Assembly (NCBI GenBank): GCA_965196605.1 | Contig: CBDAKK010000002.1 | Span: 248,001 to 312,000, forward strand | Direction: 5' to 3' | From: CBDAKK01 sp965196605 | GTDB taxonomy: Bacteria; Spirochaetota; Spirochaetia; WTKD01; G963693115 | Length of the DNA: 64,000 nt | Part shown: piece after piece, positions 35,116-44,596 of the stretch | Numbering within the stretch: the stretch's first letter is position 1 | Layout of the letters: every line of letters starts with the position of its first letter | Program-made: the position numbers and the translations under genes | Notes under the pieces: model-generated | The model's database searches: none | What the model was told of the DNA's origin: nothing | The model's input: the letters and a program-made list of their open reading frames with translations, nothing else

Positions 35116-36246
35116 CTACAAAATAGAATCTACAAAAGTTCTTATCCTCTCTCCTGCTTTTCCATCACAATTTCCCACCCACTTATTTCTAAATTTTTGA
35201 TATTTATCACTGGTATTACTTGCTGTTCTAATAGCTATTAAAAATTCATCTTCAGTACAACGCTCTATCAAATTAGGAACTTCTTGTTTATAGTCAAATG
35301 AGAAACCTCTCTCTTGTGAATACACTTCAATATCTTCAGCAAAAAAAACCGCTGGCTTATTTATTGCTATTCCATCCAATATAGACGCAGAATAGTCTGA
35401 TATCAAACAGTTAGAAACAGCTATAAGTTCAGTTAATCCAAAGTCTGTAACATCAAAAACAGATTTACAGTTTACAGGCAATAAATTTGTTACTTCAGAT
35501 ATAGTATCGTGATAGTATTTTAAGCCTGGGTGTAGCTTTATAAGTAAAACCTCATCAGGCTTTAGTTTCTTATCTATTTCATGCAGTTCTAATCCGGTAA
35601 ACAAATAAGGCTTAACATTCCGCTCTCCTCTAAACGTAGGGATCCAGACATATACTTTTTTAGAATTTATTGCTCTGCCATATAATCGTTCAAATTCCCT
35701 ATAAAAATCGGCCTTTATTTTATTTACAGCTTTATCATCAAAGAAAACATCTGTTCTTATTGACCCATACGGTAATACTTTATTTAAAGATGTTCCAAAT
35801 GCGCTTGCGTACATCTCATTAAGATGTTCTGATGAAGAAACGACATAATCTAAGTTACAATGTATTCCATCAATTTGATTGACAGCTTTTTTAAGCAATC
35901 CACTAGAATGCCATATCTCTATAGATATTTGATTTTCATACTTTTTTCTAATTGCTCCTTCACTTACAATCACTTTAGCCGTATCTAGCGCACGTTCTAC
36001 AGCTTTGGAATCAAAGAAACAGTCAATAATCTCATAATCCATATCTTTAAAATGATGTATTAAATGCTTCGAAGAATCTTTTATATAAGAAACTTCCATA
36101 AATGCAACTTTACGTTCTAGTTTTTTGTTTATTTTTAATTTTCTTATGAAATTTGTTTTAAAAAAAGAAGCATATAAATGTTTAAGAAAATATTTTAACT
36201 TACTTGGCAAGACTTTTTTAATAGTTACAACAATCAGCTTTCTCAT
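35116..36246 (-). CDS. CDP-glycerol glycerophosphotransferase family protein (TagB/TagF-like)
   Basis: The 376-residue product has the family pattern: ISIEIWHSSGLLKKA (residues about 107-121, matching the WHG.plK motif), VYVWIPTFRGE, LLIKLHPGL with the conserved His-Pro, and NCLISDYSASILDG. These enzymes transfer glycerol phosphate from CDP-glycerol to a growing polymer or glycan. A basic N-terminal stretch could hold it at the membrane. It lies 27 bases upstream of tagD in an AT-rich segment with base use unlike its neighbours, bounded by repeats, which suggests transfer. In a diderm it may decorate a surface glycan rather than wall teichoic acid. Confidence 0.88.
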   Translation of the reverse strand: MRKLIVVTIKKVLPSKLKYFLKHLYASFFKTNFIRKLKINKKLERKVAFMEVSYIKDSSKHLIHHFKDMDYEIIDCFFDSKAVERALDTAKVIVSEGAIRKKYENQISIEIWHSSGLLKKAVNQIDGIHCNLDYVVSSSEHLNEMYASAFGTSLNKVLPYGSIRTDVFFDDKAVNKIKADFYREFERLYGRAINSKKVYVWIPTFRGERNVKPYLFTGLELHEIDKKLKPDEVLLIKLHPGLKYYHDTISEVTNLLPVNCKSVFDVTDFGLTELIAVSNCLISDYSASILDGIAINKPAVFFAEDIEVYSQERGFSFDYKQEVPNLIERCTEDEFLIAIRTASNTSDKYQKFRNKWVGNCDGKAGERIRTFVDSIL

Positions 36247-36316
36247 TTATTTTATTATTTCATAATCTTAATAAACATATTTACCTTAATTGGATCGAAG
36301 TGCTGCACTGCACGCG

Positions 36317-36366
36317 TAACCCTACAAGCGAACGGGTATCGTGTGTTTGTACGCGTGTTGTTTTAT
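36317..36366 (-). repeat. Direct repeat of the hisF 3' end, copy 2 (in hisF)
   Basis: This is the resident copy, overlapping the last 15 codons and the stop of hisF. It matches 34610-34659 at 48 of 50 positions. Confidence 0.9.
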
Positions 36367-37086
36367 GTCCATGACGCTGTAGGTGCCGTAATGTACCATG
36401 GAGGCAACAAGCGCGGCGTGAGCATGCCCTTCGGTGAGTACTTCGCGCACGTGCTCAGGCGTGCCCGCGCCACCAGAAGCAACCACGGGTATGCTAAGGG
36501 CATCAGCAATCATGCGCGTTAGCGTGCATTCATAGCCTTGCTTCGTTCCATCAGCGTCTATGCTGTTGAGCACAACCTCTCCCGCGCCGCGCCCCTCTGC
36601 TTCTTTAACCCACTCAAGTACGTCTTTCTCCGTGTGCTCGCGACCGCCGCGTATTACCACGCGGTAGCCCGAAGGCATGCTTGCATCAGCAAGCGCGTCC
36701 ACACCAAGCACTATGCATTGCGCGCCAAAACGCCGCGCGCCTTCGTCAATTATGCTCGGCTCTAAAACCGCAAGGCTGTTCACGCTCACCTTTTCGGCGC
36801 CGTTATGCAAAAGCGCGCTCATATCATCTACCGAACGCACACCACCGCCCACAGAAAAGGGAATGAATATATGCTTGGCAACGCTTTGAACCACTTCTAG
36901 CATAATGCCGCGCCTTTCAGAGGAAGCAGTAATGTCGTAAAAAACCAGCTCATCAACACCATCACGGTAGTACTGCTGCGCGAGTTGCACCGGGTCCCCT
37001 ATGTCAACGTTGTTTTGAAACTTCACTCCCTTCGTAACTCTGCCGTCTCTCACGTCAAGGCAAACAATGATGCGCTTTTTCAACAT
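36322..37086 (-). CDS. hisF: Imidazole glycerol phosphate synthase, cyclase subunit
   Basis: HisF uses ammonia from HisH to turn PRFAR into imidazole glycerol phosphate and AICAR. This 254-residue TIM-barrel keeps the catalytic Asp in IVCLDVRDGRV (about residue 11) and the second in LGVDA (about 130), plus the phosphate loops SVGGGVRS and VASGGAG. The start overlaps the hisH stop as TAATG, typical of coupled translation. The gene ends a run ileS-lipoprotein-hisH-hisF. No other histidine gene is in the window. Confidence 0.95.
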   Translation of the reverse strand: MLKKRIIVCLDVRDGRVTKGVKFQNNVDIGDPVQLAQQYYRDGVDELVFYDITASSERRGIMLEVVQSVAKHIFIPFSVGGGVRSVDDMSALLHNGAEKVSVNSLAVLEPSIIDEGARRFGAQCIVLGVDALADASMPSGYRVVIRGGREHTEKDVLEWVKEAEGRGAGEVVLNSIDADGTKQGYECTLTRMIADALSIPVVASGGAGTPEHVREVLTEGHAHAALVASMVHYGTYSVMDIKQHAYKHTIPVRL

Positions 37087-37754
37087 TACAAGACTCCCGC
37101 AATATGGGTAAGAAAATTCCGCAAGAGCGCCATGCCTTGTTCGCCCGACTTTTCAGGGTGAAACTGAACGCCGAGCACCTTGCCCCTGCCTATGACCGAG
37201 GCAAAGAATATGCCGTAGTCGGTGTGTGCAAGAGCGCAGTTTTTTTCAGGCGTGTGCAAGTAATATGAATTTACAAAGTAAAAGGATGTATGGTGTGCCA
37301 CGCCGCGAAAAAGCGGATGCGCGGCATGCTCCGCGCTGGGGACAACATCGTTCCAGCCCATGTGCGGTATTTTATATGCATGAGCATTGTTTTCTTGAAA
37401 GGCGGCATCAGCAACAAAGGCGCGGCACTCCCCGCGTATAATGTCAAGGCACGGGGCATTTCCCTCATGCGTCATTGACAAAAGCACTTGCGCGCCAACG
37501 CATATGCCCAAAAGGGGCTTGTCTTCCTCTGCCCACTGCTTGAGCATGCTCACAAAGTTGCGCCTTTCAAGCTCACGCATCATGTACGCACCATTGCCCA
37601 CGCCGGGCAAAATAAGCGCTTGCACAGCATTGCCTTCATTTTGTAAATCATCAGCATGCGATGCAACAAAGGCCTCACAACCAAGGTGCGAAAGCGCAGC
37701 AATAACAGAGGCGAGGTTTCCCGCTCCGTAGTCAATAATTGCAAGCTTATTCAT
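37086..37754 (-). CDS. hisH: Imidazole glycerol phosphate synthase, glutamine amidotransferase subunit
   Basis: HisH releases ammonia from glutamine for HisF. The class I amidotransferase triad is complete: Cys in GICVGAQVLL and His/Glu in VQFHPEKSG. The N-terminal AIIDYGAGNLASV and oxyanion segment LPGVGNGAYMM are typical. The ATG at 37754 is chosen because AAGGAG lies just before it; this gives 222 residues. It lies 34 bases after the lipoprotein gene. Confidence 0.94.
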   Translation of the reverse strand: MNKLAIIDYGAGNLASVIAALSHLGCEAFVASHADDLQNEGNAVQALILPGVGNGAYMMRELERRNFVSMLKQWAEEDKPLLGICVGAQVLLSMTHEGNAPCLDIIRGECRAFVADAAFQENNAHAYKIPHMGWNDVVPSAEHAAHPLFRGVAHHTSFYFVNSYYLHTPEKNCALAHTDYGIFFASVIGRGKVLGVQFHPEKSGEQGMALLRNFLTHIAGVL

Positions 37755-37788
37755 AGTGCTCCTTAAGTATATCACGCATGCAGCGCTA

Positions 37789-38736
37789 TTATGGCTTTGC
37801 GTTTGCTCCCTCGCTTGTTATGGTGCGTGCCAAGGAGCGCACCGCATGCACGGGAAGGTTTACTCCGCGTATCATGATCATGTTGTTGGAAAAAGAAATG
37901 TCAGGCAGTGAAGCGAGTATGTTTGCACCAATGCTTTTAAACAAAAAGGGGAGCATAAGCTTGAGCGTGGCAAAGTCTGAGCGTACTCCATCATAAGGGA
38001 ATGCAAAATCGGTCGAGACATCCTCTCGCACATTGTAGGTAGGAATAGCAAGCGCAGCATGGCCATCGCGTATTTTCTGCGCGGCAAAGGTGTTTTTAAA
38101 AACTTCCACAGAGGCCCAAAGCCACAGGGCGTAATCATCGCGTACTTCGAGCATGCGCAACGCTGTGGGCAAGACGCTTAAAAATTCCACGTTCTGAAAG
38201 GTTTGAACATCGGCTACATCGCTGAGTAAGAGCGCCTCAGCATAGGCAAGGTTTACCATGTACGCCTTACCTGCGCCCTCAATGCGCCAGTATAATTCAT
38301 CCTCGCCCAAGGGCAGTGCCTTTGCGCGCTTCATAAGGCGCACGCGTTTAGAAAAAGTCGCAATGTTTATTTTTGGCTTGGTTTTCACAAACACAAAAAA
38401 CCCACGCTCCGTAAAACTCACGGCGAGTGAGGCTATGTTGTCCACAAGCAAGGGGTTGTTAATTCCATAGCGCGCCATAATTTGAGAAATCATTTCGCCG
38501 TGCGTAGCGTAAAAGTAGGCCTTAGCCCCAGCAACATAGGGCACTTGCGGCAGTGGTCTGCCCTGTTTCTCGGCTTTCTCGGGCTGCGAAGCACAGCCCA
38601 TGTATAGGAGCACTACAAACATGAGGCACAAAAGCCTCATGTAGGTTTGCGTACACCTACTATCTTGTTTGACACAAAATGAAAAACCTCGTTTTGTGTT
38701 TTGTGTACCTTCTTGTTTTTTATCAAAATTTTCCAT
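37789..38736 (-). CDS. Lipoprotein downstream of ileS, possibly Tp0453-like
   Basis: The start at 38736 follows a strong AAGGAGG that overlaps the end of ileS. This places about 32 residues before the hydrophobic signal segment (LLCLMFVVLLYMGC), a long n-region; a later start at Met 38640 would give a standard lipoprotein signal. The lipobox YMGC is followed by an alpha/beta domain of about 270 residues with VSFTERGFFVFVKTKP and LYWRIEGAGKAYMVNL. I recall that T. pallidum ileS (TP0452) is followed by the outer-membrane lipoprotein Tp0453, so it may be that family. This rests on position and general shape, not on an alignment. Confidence 0.65.
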   Translation of the reverse strand: MENFDKKQEGTQNTKRGFSFCVKQDSRCTQTYMRLLCLMFVVLLYMGCASQPEKAEKQGRPLPQVPYVAGAKAYFYATHGEMISQIMARYGINNPLLVDNIASLAVSFTERGFFVFVKTKPKINIATFSKRVRLMKRAKALPLGEDELYWRIEGAGKAYMVNLAYAEALLLSDVADVQTFQNVEFLSVLPTALRMLEVRDDYALWLWASVEVFKNTFAAQKIRDGHAALAIPTYNVREDVSTDFAFPYDGVRSDFATLKLMLPFLFKSIGANILASLPDISFSNNMIMIRGVNLPVHAVRSLARTITSEGANAKP

Positions 38737-38749
38737 ACACACACCCTCC

Positions 38750-41700
38750 TTATGTAGTTGTATCCAGCTTTGTAATGACAACGGATATTGTCTGCGCGCC
38801 TACGCTCATGCTGCGCGCATCTTCTGTAACGTGATCTTGGTAATGTACGGTGGTAGCCAAAGTCTCACCACTCACATAAGATTCAAAACGCTCAATGGCG
38901 GCGCGCAGTGAATCCGAAAGCTCACAAAAGTGTATTGAGATCCTGTCGGTTACTTCGAGCCCTATGTCCTTGCGCATGTTTTGCAAAGCGCGCACTACGT
39001 CGCGCACCTGCCCTTCTTGCTCCAGCTCCTGCGTCAAGTCCGTGTCAAGCGCAACGGTAAGAGAATTTTCGTTTAACACCTTTAGGTTGTTGCGCGCCGT
39101 ACGTTCTACCAAAACATTTTCCGTAGTAAGCGTAAGCGCCTTGTCCTCTGCCGCAGCTTCTCCATCAGCAGCTTCTATAGTTATAGATATTTCAGAGCCT
39201 TCGAGCAAGGCCTTAATCTGCTCCGATGATAATTCCTCTATAGCCTTAGCGGCTTGTTTCATAGCCTTGCCAAGCTGCTTGCCCAGCACGCGATACTGCG
39301 GCTTTGCCGAATACGAGAGTAAGTCTTCTTCGTTCTGTCGAAAAATAACCTCTTTGACGTTCAACTCTTCCTTGATAATTTCTTCCATTTCCCGTAGTGC
39401 GTTGCGTTCCTTTTCCACACGAGTGAAAAAATAAACCGCACTCAATGGCTGCCTGTTTTTAATTTCGTACAAACTGCGTATGCCACGCCCAAGCGTAACG
39501 GCGTTTCGTACCGTGCGCATCTTGTATTCCAACTCAAGGTTGCGTGCAATATCTCCACCTTCCTCATACCTTGGAAAGTCACACAAGTGTACGGACTCGG
39601 GGCTGTCTTTTACTCGTAGGTTTTTGTAAATGCTCTCCGAAATAAAAGGCGTTATAGGCGCCGTAAGTTTTATGAAGACGCACAGCACGGTGTAAAGCGT
39701 TTGATAGCCTTGTTGTTTATCAATGTCATTAGAGCTTTTCCAAAAACGCCTACGCGACCTGCGTATGTACCAATTGTTGAGCAGGTCTAAAAACTCCTGC
39801 AGCGCGCCTAAGGCGTGGAAAATATCATACGCGTCAAAACACTGCGTAGTCTTCTCAATAAGCGCCATCAATTCAGACAAAATCCACTGGTCAAGCGGGT
39901 TGTTGGGCTTCACTTCATTATTCTCAGACGGGTGTATTCCATCAATGTTAGCGTAGGTCACAAAAAAACTATAGGCACTCCACAAGGGCAGTATGTAGTT
40001 TTTCATTTCCTCGCGCACGTGTTCGTCACTGTACTTTAAGTCCTCCGCCTTGAGCACCGAAGAATTAATAAGAAACAAGCGCAAGGCATCCGCACCAAAC
40101 TTGTGCATAACTTCCATGGGGTCGGTAAAGTTGCGCTCAGACTTGCTCATTTTGCGCCCGTCTTCCGCAAGCACAAGCCCATTGACTATAACGTTTTTAA
40201 ACGCGGGGGAGTCAAACAAAGCAGCGCCAAGCACGCTTAAGGTGTAAAACCACCCACGCGTCTGGTCAAGCCCTTCGGTAATAAAATCTGCAGGAAAGCT
40301 CTCTTCAAACCCTTCCTTGTTTTGAAACGGGTAGTAATTTTGTGCATAAGGCATTGCCCCCGACTCAAACCAGCAATCCAAAACCTGCGGTATGCGCTTC
40401 ATACGCTGCTTACCATCCGGCGCCGTCCATGTAATCTCATCTATAAAATGCTTGTGAATGTCCTCAAGCTTTGTGCCGCTTTTTTCCTCAAGTTCTGCCA
40501 CAGAGCCTATAACCTCCACATGTTTCCCATCCTCACTCATCCACACGGGTATGGGGTTACCCCAAAACCTATTGCGAGATATCGCCCAGTCGCGCGCATT
40601 TTCAAGCCAATGCCCAAAACGCCCCTCTTGCAAATGACTTGGCAACCAATTAATGCGCTTGTTTGCCGCTATGAGGCGCTCTTTTATTTTGCCAAGGTTC
40701 ACAAACCACGACTGGACGGCGCGGTAAATAAGCGGCGTTTTACTACGGTAGCAGAAGGGGTAATTATGCAAATACTGTTCGCGCCGTACAAGCTTACCCT
40801 CACTCTTAAGGCGCGCAATAATGGGTTTGTCGGCGTCTTTAACAAACATGCCGCGGTAGTCGGGCACTTCATCCGTAAACTTACACTCGTCATCTATGGG
40901 GCAAATAACGGGCAAGCCCTGTTTTTTACACACCACGTTGTAGTCGTCCTCTCCAAAACCGCCTGCCAAATGCACAATGCCCGTGCCCTCGTCCGCGCTC
41001 ACAAAGTCGGCGCTATGCACGGTAAACCCACCCTGCTCTGCAATGCTCTCAAAGTATGGGAAAAGCGGCTCATAGCGCATGCCCGCAAGTTCATCCCCCG
41101 TCAGTTTCTTTTCAATGCTGTACTCACTTGCATCCTTGTAGTAATGCGAAAGGCGCTCTTCAGCAAGTATGTAGCTGTCTCCCGAGGCCTTGTCCAAAAC
41201 GCGCACATACGCAATGCCCGCGTTAACCCCTAACCCCATGTTGGAAGGCAGCGTCCACGGCGTGGTGGTCCATGCAAGAAAGTAGGTCTTTGCCTCAGCG
41301 CGCAGCGCAAAACGCACGGTTATAGCGGAGTCATGCACTTCTTTGTAGCCGCCCAAGTTTACCTCAAAATTTGAGAGTGGAGTCGCAAGCGCCGCGCTGT
41401 AGGGCAAAATATAGTAGCCTTGATAAATCAGCCCCTTCTTCCACAGTTCGGAAAACACCCACCATATACTCTGCATGTAATCCATGTCCATGGTTTTATA
41501 ATCATTGTCAAAGTCAACCCAGCGTCCCAAGCGCTCTATAACCAATCGCCACTGTTCGGTGTAACGCATTACAATAGACCGACAATATTCATTAAAGGCT
41601 GCAACACCATAGCGTTCTATTTCGTGCGCTCCCGAAATGCCGAGTTCGCGCTCAGCCTCATACTCCACAGGCAAGCCATGGCAGTCCCAACCAAAACGCC

Positions 41701-41941
41701 TTTTTACAAAGTAGCCCTGCATGGTCTTGTAACGCGGAATGATGTCCTTGACCGTACTCGGCACAAAATGCCCAAAGTGCGGCATGCCCGTAGCAAAAGG
41801 CGGGCCATCATAAAACACAAATTCGCTCTTGTCTTTATTCTTCTCCAAAGACTTTTGAAAAACACCGCGCTCCTTCCAATACGCAAGTACTGCTTCTTCC
41901 AAACGTGAAAAATTCGCCTTAGGGTCAACGGGGCTATACAT
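38750..41941 (-). CDS. ileS: Isoleucyl-tRNA synthetase, eukaryote-type
   Basis: This 1063-residue class I synthetase charges tRNA-Ile. The HIGH motif reads PHFGH (about residue 54), with GWDCHGLPVEYEAE after it. The KMSKS motif is intact in DGRKMSKSERNF (about 605). The editing domain between them and the C-terminal anticodon domain are full length. The sequence GGYKEVHDSAITVRF and the length over 1000 are typical of the eukaryote-like, mupirocin-resistant class found in spirochaetes. AAGGAG lies 8 bases before the ATG. The 3' end almost touches the lipoprotein gene. Confidence 0.97.
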   Translation of the reverse strand: MYSPVDPKANFSRLEEAVLAYWKERGVFQKSLEKNKDKSEFVFYDGPPFATGMPHFGHFVPSTVKDIIPRYKTMQGYFVKRRFGWDCHGLPVEYEAERELGISGAHEIERYGVAAFNEYCRSIVMRYTEQWRLVIERLGRWVDFDNDYKTMDMDYMQSIWWVFSELWKKGLIYQGYYILPYSAALATPLSNFEVNLGGYKEVHDSAITVRFALRAEAKTYFLAWTTTPWTLPSNMGLGVNAGIAYVRVLDKASGDSYILAEERLSHYYKDASEYSIEKKLTGDELAGMRYEPLFPYFESIAEQGGFTVHSADFVSADEGTGIVHLAGGFGEDDYNVVCKKQGLPVICPIDDECKFTDEVPDYRGMFVKDADKPIIARLKSEGKLVRREQYLHNYPFCYRSKTPLIYRAVQSWFVNLGKIKERLIAANKRINWLPSHLQEGRFGHWLENARDWAISRNRFWGNPIPVWMSEDGKHVEVIGSVAELEEKSGTKLEDIHKHFIDEITWTAPDGKQRMKRIPQVLDCWFESGAMPYAQNYYPFQNKEGFEESFPADFITEGLDQTRGWFYTLSVLGAALFDSPAFKNVIVNGLVLAEDGRKMSKSERNFTDPMEVMHKFGADALRLFLINSSVLKAEDLKYSDEHVREEMKNYILPLWSAYSFFVTYANIDGIHPSENNEVKPNNPLDQWILSELMALIEKTTQCFDAYDIFHALGALQEFLDLLNNWYIRRSRRRFWKSSNDIDKQQGYQTLYTVLCVFIKLTAPITPFISESIYKNLRVKDSPESVHLCDFPRYEEGGDIARNLELEYKMRTVRNAVTLGRGIRSLYEIKNRQPLSAVYFFTRVEKERNALREMEEIIKEELNVKEVIFRQNEEDLLSYSAKPQYRVLGKQLGKAMKQAAKAIEELSSEQIKALLEGSEISITIEAADGEAAAEDKALTLTTENVLVERTARNNLKVLNENSLTVALDTDLTQELEQEGQVRDVVRALQNMRKDIGLEVTDRISIHFCELSDSLRAAIERFESYVSGETLATTVHYQDHVTEDARSMSVGAQTISVVITKLDTTT

Positions 41942-42002
41942 CTTTACTACTCCTTAACGCTCACAAATAACCAATGCTTGCATAGTACTTTTGTTGTACG
42001 CA

Positions 42003-43067
42003 TCATTCAGATACGGTATATCTCCACAAAGTTTCGCCATTACCCGTGGCCTCGTACATGGTGCCGGGCACAAGAAAATACGGAATACTAATAACCCCGC
42101 CGCGCGTCAACAATGACAGCACCTCGCTTGCCTCATCTGCAGCTCCCTGTCGTTTGCTAAGCACAAGCCTAATTGGCTCATTATATGAAGGTACATTTAT
42201 TTTTAAGAGCCCTACCACAGCAGACGGCGTGTCATCCGAAGCAGCGGCTTTGCTTGCGTCTTTTGCGCGTATGCCAATGCGAAAGCGCGGCACAGAAGAA
42301 GTAATTGCCTGCCCCGCGGGAGGGTCCTGTCCAATTACAACACCCGCCTTGCGGCTCACAGCGCTTTCAGTTACAAGCGTCACATCCCTTTCAGAGAGAT
42401 AAAAATCAAAACGCGCGTCTACAGCTTGCATCATGTTGTACAACTCATAAAAGTACAAGCCTTCTAAATCAGGCATAAGAGCCTCAAAAGAAGGAGTACC
42501 ACGGCTCACCACAAAAGATATGGCAGTATTCTTACCCGTAATTTTTGTGCCAGGCGCGGGCTTTTGCGCTAAAATCACCTGTGCCGCCGCATCTTGAAAA
42601 ACCTTCTGAACGCTCACAATTTCAAGCAAAGCATCCACACCAGAAGAGCGCCCCGTAATACTGCCCGCCACTTCGCCGTAAAGCAAGCTTCGGTAATCGG
42701 GCACTTCAGCAATAGACGTACCTTGACTCACCGTAAGCCCCACGACGCGCTTAGCACGCACCGCAGTACCAGCAGCTACGTCCTGCTTAATAACCACACC
42801 CTTATCAAGCGGGTCATCCGTATACTCAAGAACAAGAAGGGGATGCAAGTTTTTCTCTTGCAACAAAAGCACGGCATCAACAAGGCTTTTGCCCACCATG
42901 CTGGGCACGCTCACCACCGGTGCAGACTTAAAAAATATTAAAAACACCACCAATGCTGAAAGTGCAACTGAGGACATGACCACGCATGTATGAATAGAAA
43001 GTCGAAAAAACCGCTGAAACACGCTTGAACCCTTGCCTTCGGTTTTATTGTGTTGAGTAAATGCCAT
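42003..43067 (-). CDS. Membrane protein with PASTA domains
   Basis: The 354-residue product has a short cytoplasmic N-terminus, one membrane helix (about residues 30-50, SSVALSALVVFLIFFKS), and then extracytoplasmic PASTA repeats. The first is VSVPSMVGKSLVDAVLLL...VIKQDVAAGTAV, the second runs to about 185 with AQKPAPGTKI, and the third reads MPDLEGLYFYEL...VIGQDPPAGQAI. A C-terminal part (about 80 residues) is not recognised. PASTA domains bind peptidoglycan, but no kinase or penicillin-binding domain is present. The start is the ATG with AAGG upstream; a GTG two codons earlier is less likely. It follows fmt and def. Confidence 0.88.
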   Translation of the reverse strand: MAFTQHNKTEGKGSSVFQRFFRLSIHTCVVMSSVALSALVVFLIFFKSAPVVSVPSMVGKSLVDAVLLLQEKNLHPLLVLEYTDDPLDKGVVIKQDVAAGTAVRAKRVVGLTVSQGTSIAEVPDYRSLLYGEVAGSITGRSSGVDALLEIVSVQKVFQDAAAQVILAQKPAPGTKITGKNTAISFVVSRGTPSFEALMPDLEGLYFYELYNMMQAVDARFDFYLSERDVTLVTESAVSRKAGVVIGQDPPAGQAITSSVPRFRIGIRAKDASKAAASDDTPSAVVGLLKINVPSYNEPIRLVLSKRQGAADEASEVLSLLTRGGVISIPYFLVPGTMYEATGNGETLWRYTVSE

Positions 43068-43130
43068 AAGCACGCCTTGTGTAATAAAAGTATTTGTCTC
43101 GAAAAAGACACATAAAGTATGCCTATTATT

Positions 43131-44096
43131 TTAGCACAAGCGAGAGCGTATTATATGCGGCTCACCTTGCACAAAGTCCTTCCAGAAAAGCTTTTTGCGG
43201 TTTGGCAACTGTAGCTCCGTGCAACCCACCACGCCACGCGCCGCCTGTATCAACACACCATGTTGCTCATCACAACCCACAACGGTACCCGCCGCCGCAA
43301 TCTTTGCAGTTTTGTCCACAAGGTGCACCCGCCACAACTTCAGCGCCTGTGGTTCCACGTCTGCCTCAGCCTCATAATACGCGCGCGCGCCCCAATAAGG
43401 CTTAGAAAAAGCACGCGCTATACGCACAACATCCTCCGCGCGCTCCATCCAACAAACACGCCCATAGGCCGGCGAAAGCTTGGTGCAATACACCGCCGCT
43501 TCATTATTCTGTGGCACAGCCTTTTCATAGAGTTCATCACTATTCTCAATAAAGCGCTCCACATCCTCAGCGCCCTCCTCTGCCAAGCTTGCAAGCAAAA
43601 ACTCGCTGTCATCGCGCTCTCCAACATCGCGTTGTGTTTGCAAAAGCACATCGCCCTCATCCATGGCAAGCGACATGCGCTGCAGCGTAACACCAGTGCG
43701 CGCGTCCCCCGCCAAAATGCTCGCAGGCACGGGCGCAGGGCCGCGAAAGCGCGGCAAAAGAGACGGGTGCACGTTAACCGCGCCGCGTTCAAACAAGCCC
43801 AAAAAGCGCTGTCCAAATATCTTTCCATACGCGGCACACACCATAAGCTGCGGCGCAAAGCGCGCCACGGCCTCCCGCGCCTCACTACGCAAAGACTCAG
43901 GCTGAAGTAATGGCACGCCATGCGCCTGCGCAAAGGCAGCCACGCAGTTTGGGCGCACAAGACGCCCGCGCCCCGCAGGCCTGTCGGGGCTGGTCAACAC
44001 AGCGCACAGCACACCCTTTTCATGCAGCATGCGCAAAGTAGGCATGGAAAAATCCGCAGACCCCGCAAACAAGACGCGCCGTATGTTCTCTTTCAT
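43131..44096 (-). CDS. fmt: Methionyl-tRNA formyltransferase
   Basis: This enzyme formylates initiator Met-tRNA. The 321-residue product has the N-terminal Rossmann domain (VLFAGSADFSMPTLRML, LTSPDRPAGRGR), the formyl-transfer motif NVHPSLLPRFRGPAPV with the catalytic His, and GVTLQRMSLAMDEGDVLLQ. The C-terminal OB-like domain follows. Length is typical. It begins 5 bases after def, as in many bacteria, where the two genes act in order on initiation. Confidence 0.95.
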   Translation of the reverse strand: MKENIRRVLFAGSADFSMPTLRMLHEKGVLCAVLTSPDRPAGRGRLVRPNCVAAFAQAHGVPLLQPESLRSEAREAVARFAPQLMVCAAYGKIFGQRFLGLFERGAVNVHPSLLPRFRGPAPVPASILAGDARTGVTLQRMSLAMDEGDVLLQTQRDVGERDDSEFLLASLAEEGAEDVERFIENSDELYEKAVPQNNEAAVYCTKLSPAYGRVCWMERAEDVVRIARAFSKPYWGARAYYEAEADVEPQALKLWRVHLVDKTAKIAAAGTVVGCDEQHGVLIQAARGVVGCTELQLPNRKKLFWKDFVQGEPHIIRSRLC

Positions 44097-44101
44097 ATTG
44101 T

Positions 44102-44590
44102 CTAAAGCCCTTCTGGTTTTTGGTAGACCTTCAGCGCCATGCGCCGCGCCGTGCGAGAAATAATATCAATAAACAAAACACCCTCCAAGTGGTCGTATTC
44201 ATGCTGAATAATACGCGCAAGAAAACCCTCCACATCCATGGAAAAAGCCCTACCTTTTGCATCATACGCATCTATGTGCAAAGCCGCGGGGCGCGTAACG
44301 TCCGCGTAGACACCCGGAATGCTCAGGCAACCCTCCTCATGCACCGAACGCTCAGAAGAAAAACTCGTAATACGGGGGTTAACAAAGGTATAGATGCGCT
44401 CTTGAAACTTAGCGTGAAAACAACGCAGTGAAACACCCACTTGCGGCGCCGCTATTCCCACACCCTGCTTTGTGTTCATGACCGCGCGCATGTCTTTGAG
44501 CAAGCCTTTAAGCGTGCCATCAAAAACATCCACTGCTTCAGCGCGTTTAGAAAGTGTCTCATGCGGATGATATATAAGCTGATGATGCAT
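44102..44590 (-). CDS. def: Peptide deformylase
   Basis: This metal enzyme removes the formyl group from new proteins. The three motifs are intact: GIAAPQVGVS, EEGCLSIPG with the metal-binding Cys, and IIQHEYDHLEG with the two His and the catalytic Glu. The start at ATG 44590 gives 162 residues, the usual size, beginning MHHQLIYHPHETL. A longer frame to 44668 would run into a repeat and over the TATAAT box. That box lies 6 bases before the ATG, so the def-fmt-PASTA message may be leaderless. Confidence 0.95.
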   Translation of the reverse strand: MHHQLIYHPHETLSKRAEAVDVFDGTLKGLLKDMRAVMNTKQGVGIAAPQVGVSLRCFHAKFQERIYTFVNPRITSFSSERSVHEEGCLSIPGVYADVTRPAALHIDAYDAKGRAFSMDVEGFLARIIQHEYDHLEGVLFIDIISRTARRMALKVYQKPEGL

Positions 44591-44596
44591 GGTTTT

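Noticed and set aside
40322..41233. Plus-strand frame of 303 codons
   Set aside because: It lies wholly antisense within ileS, whose protein is complete and conserved. It has no family pattern or ribosome binding site.
43418..43960. Minus-strand frame of 180 codons in another frame of fmt
   Set aside because: It overlaps fmt on the same strand. The composition is rich in Arg, Cys and Ala, as expected for a shadow frame in GC-rich coding sequence.
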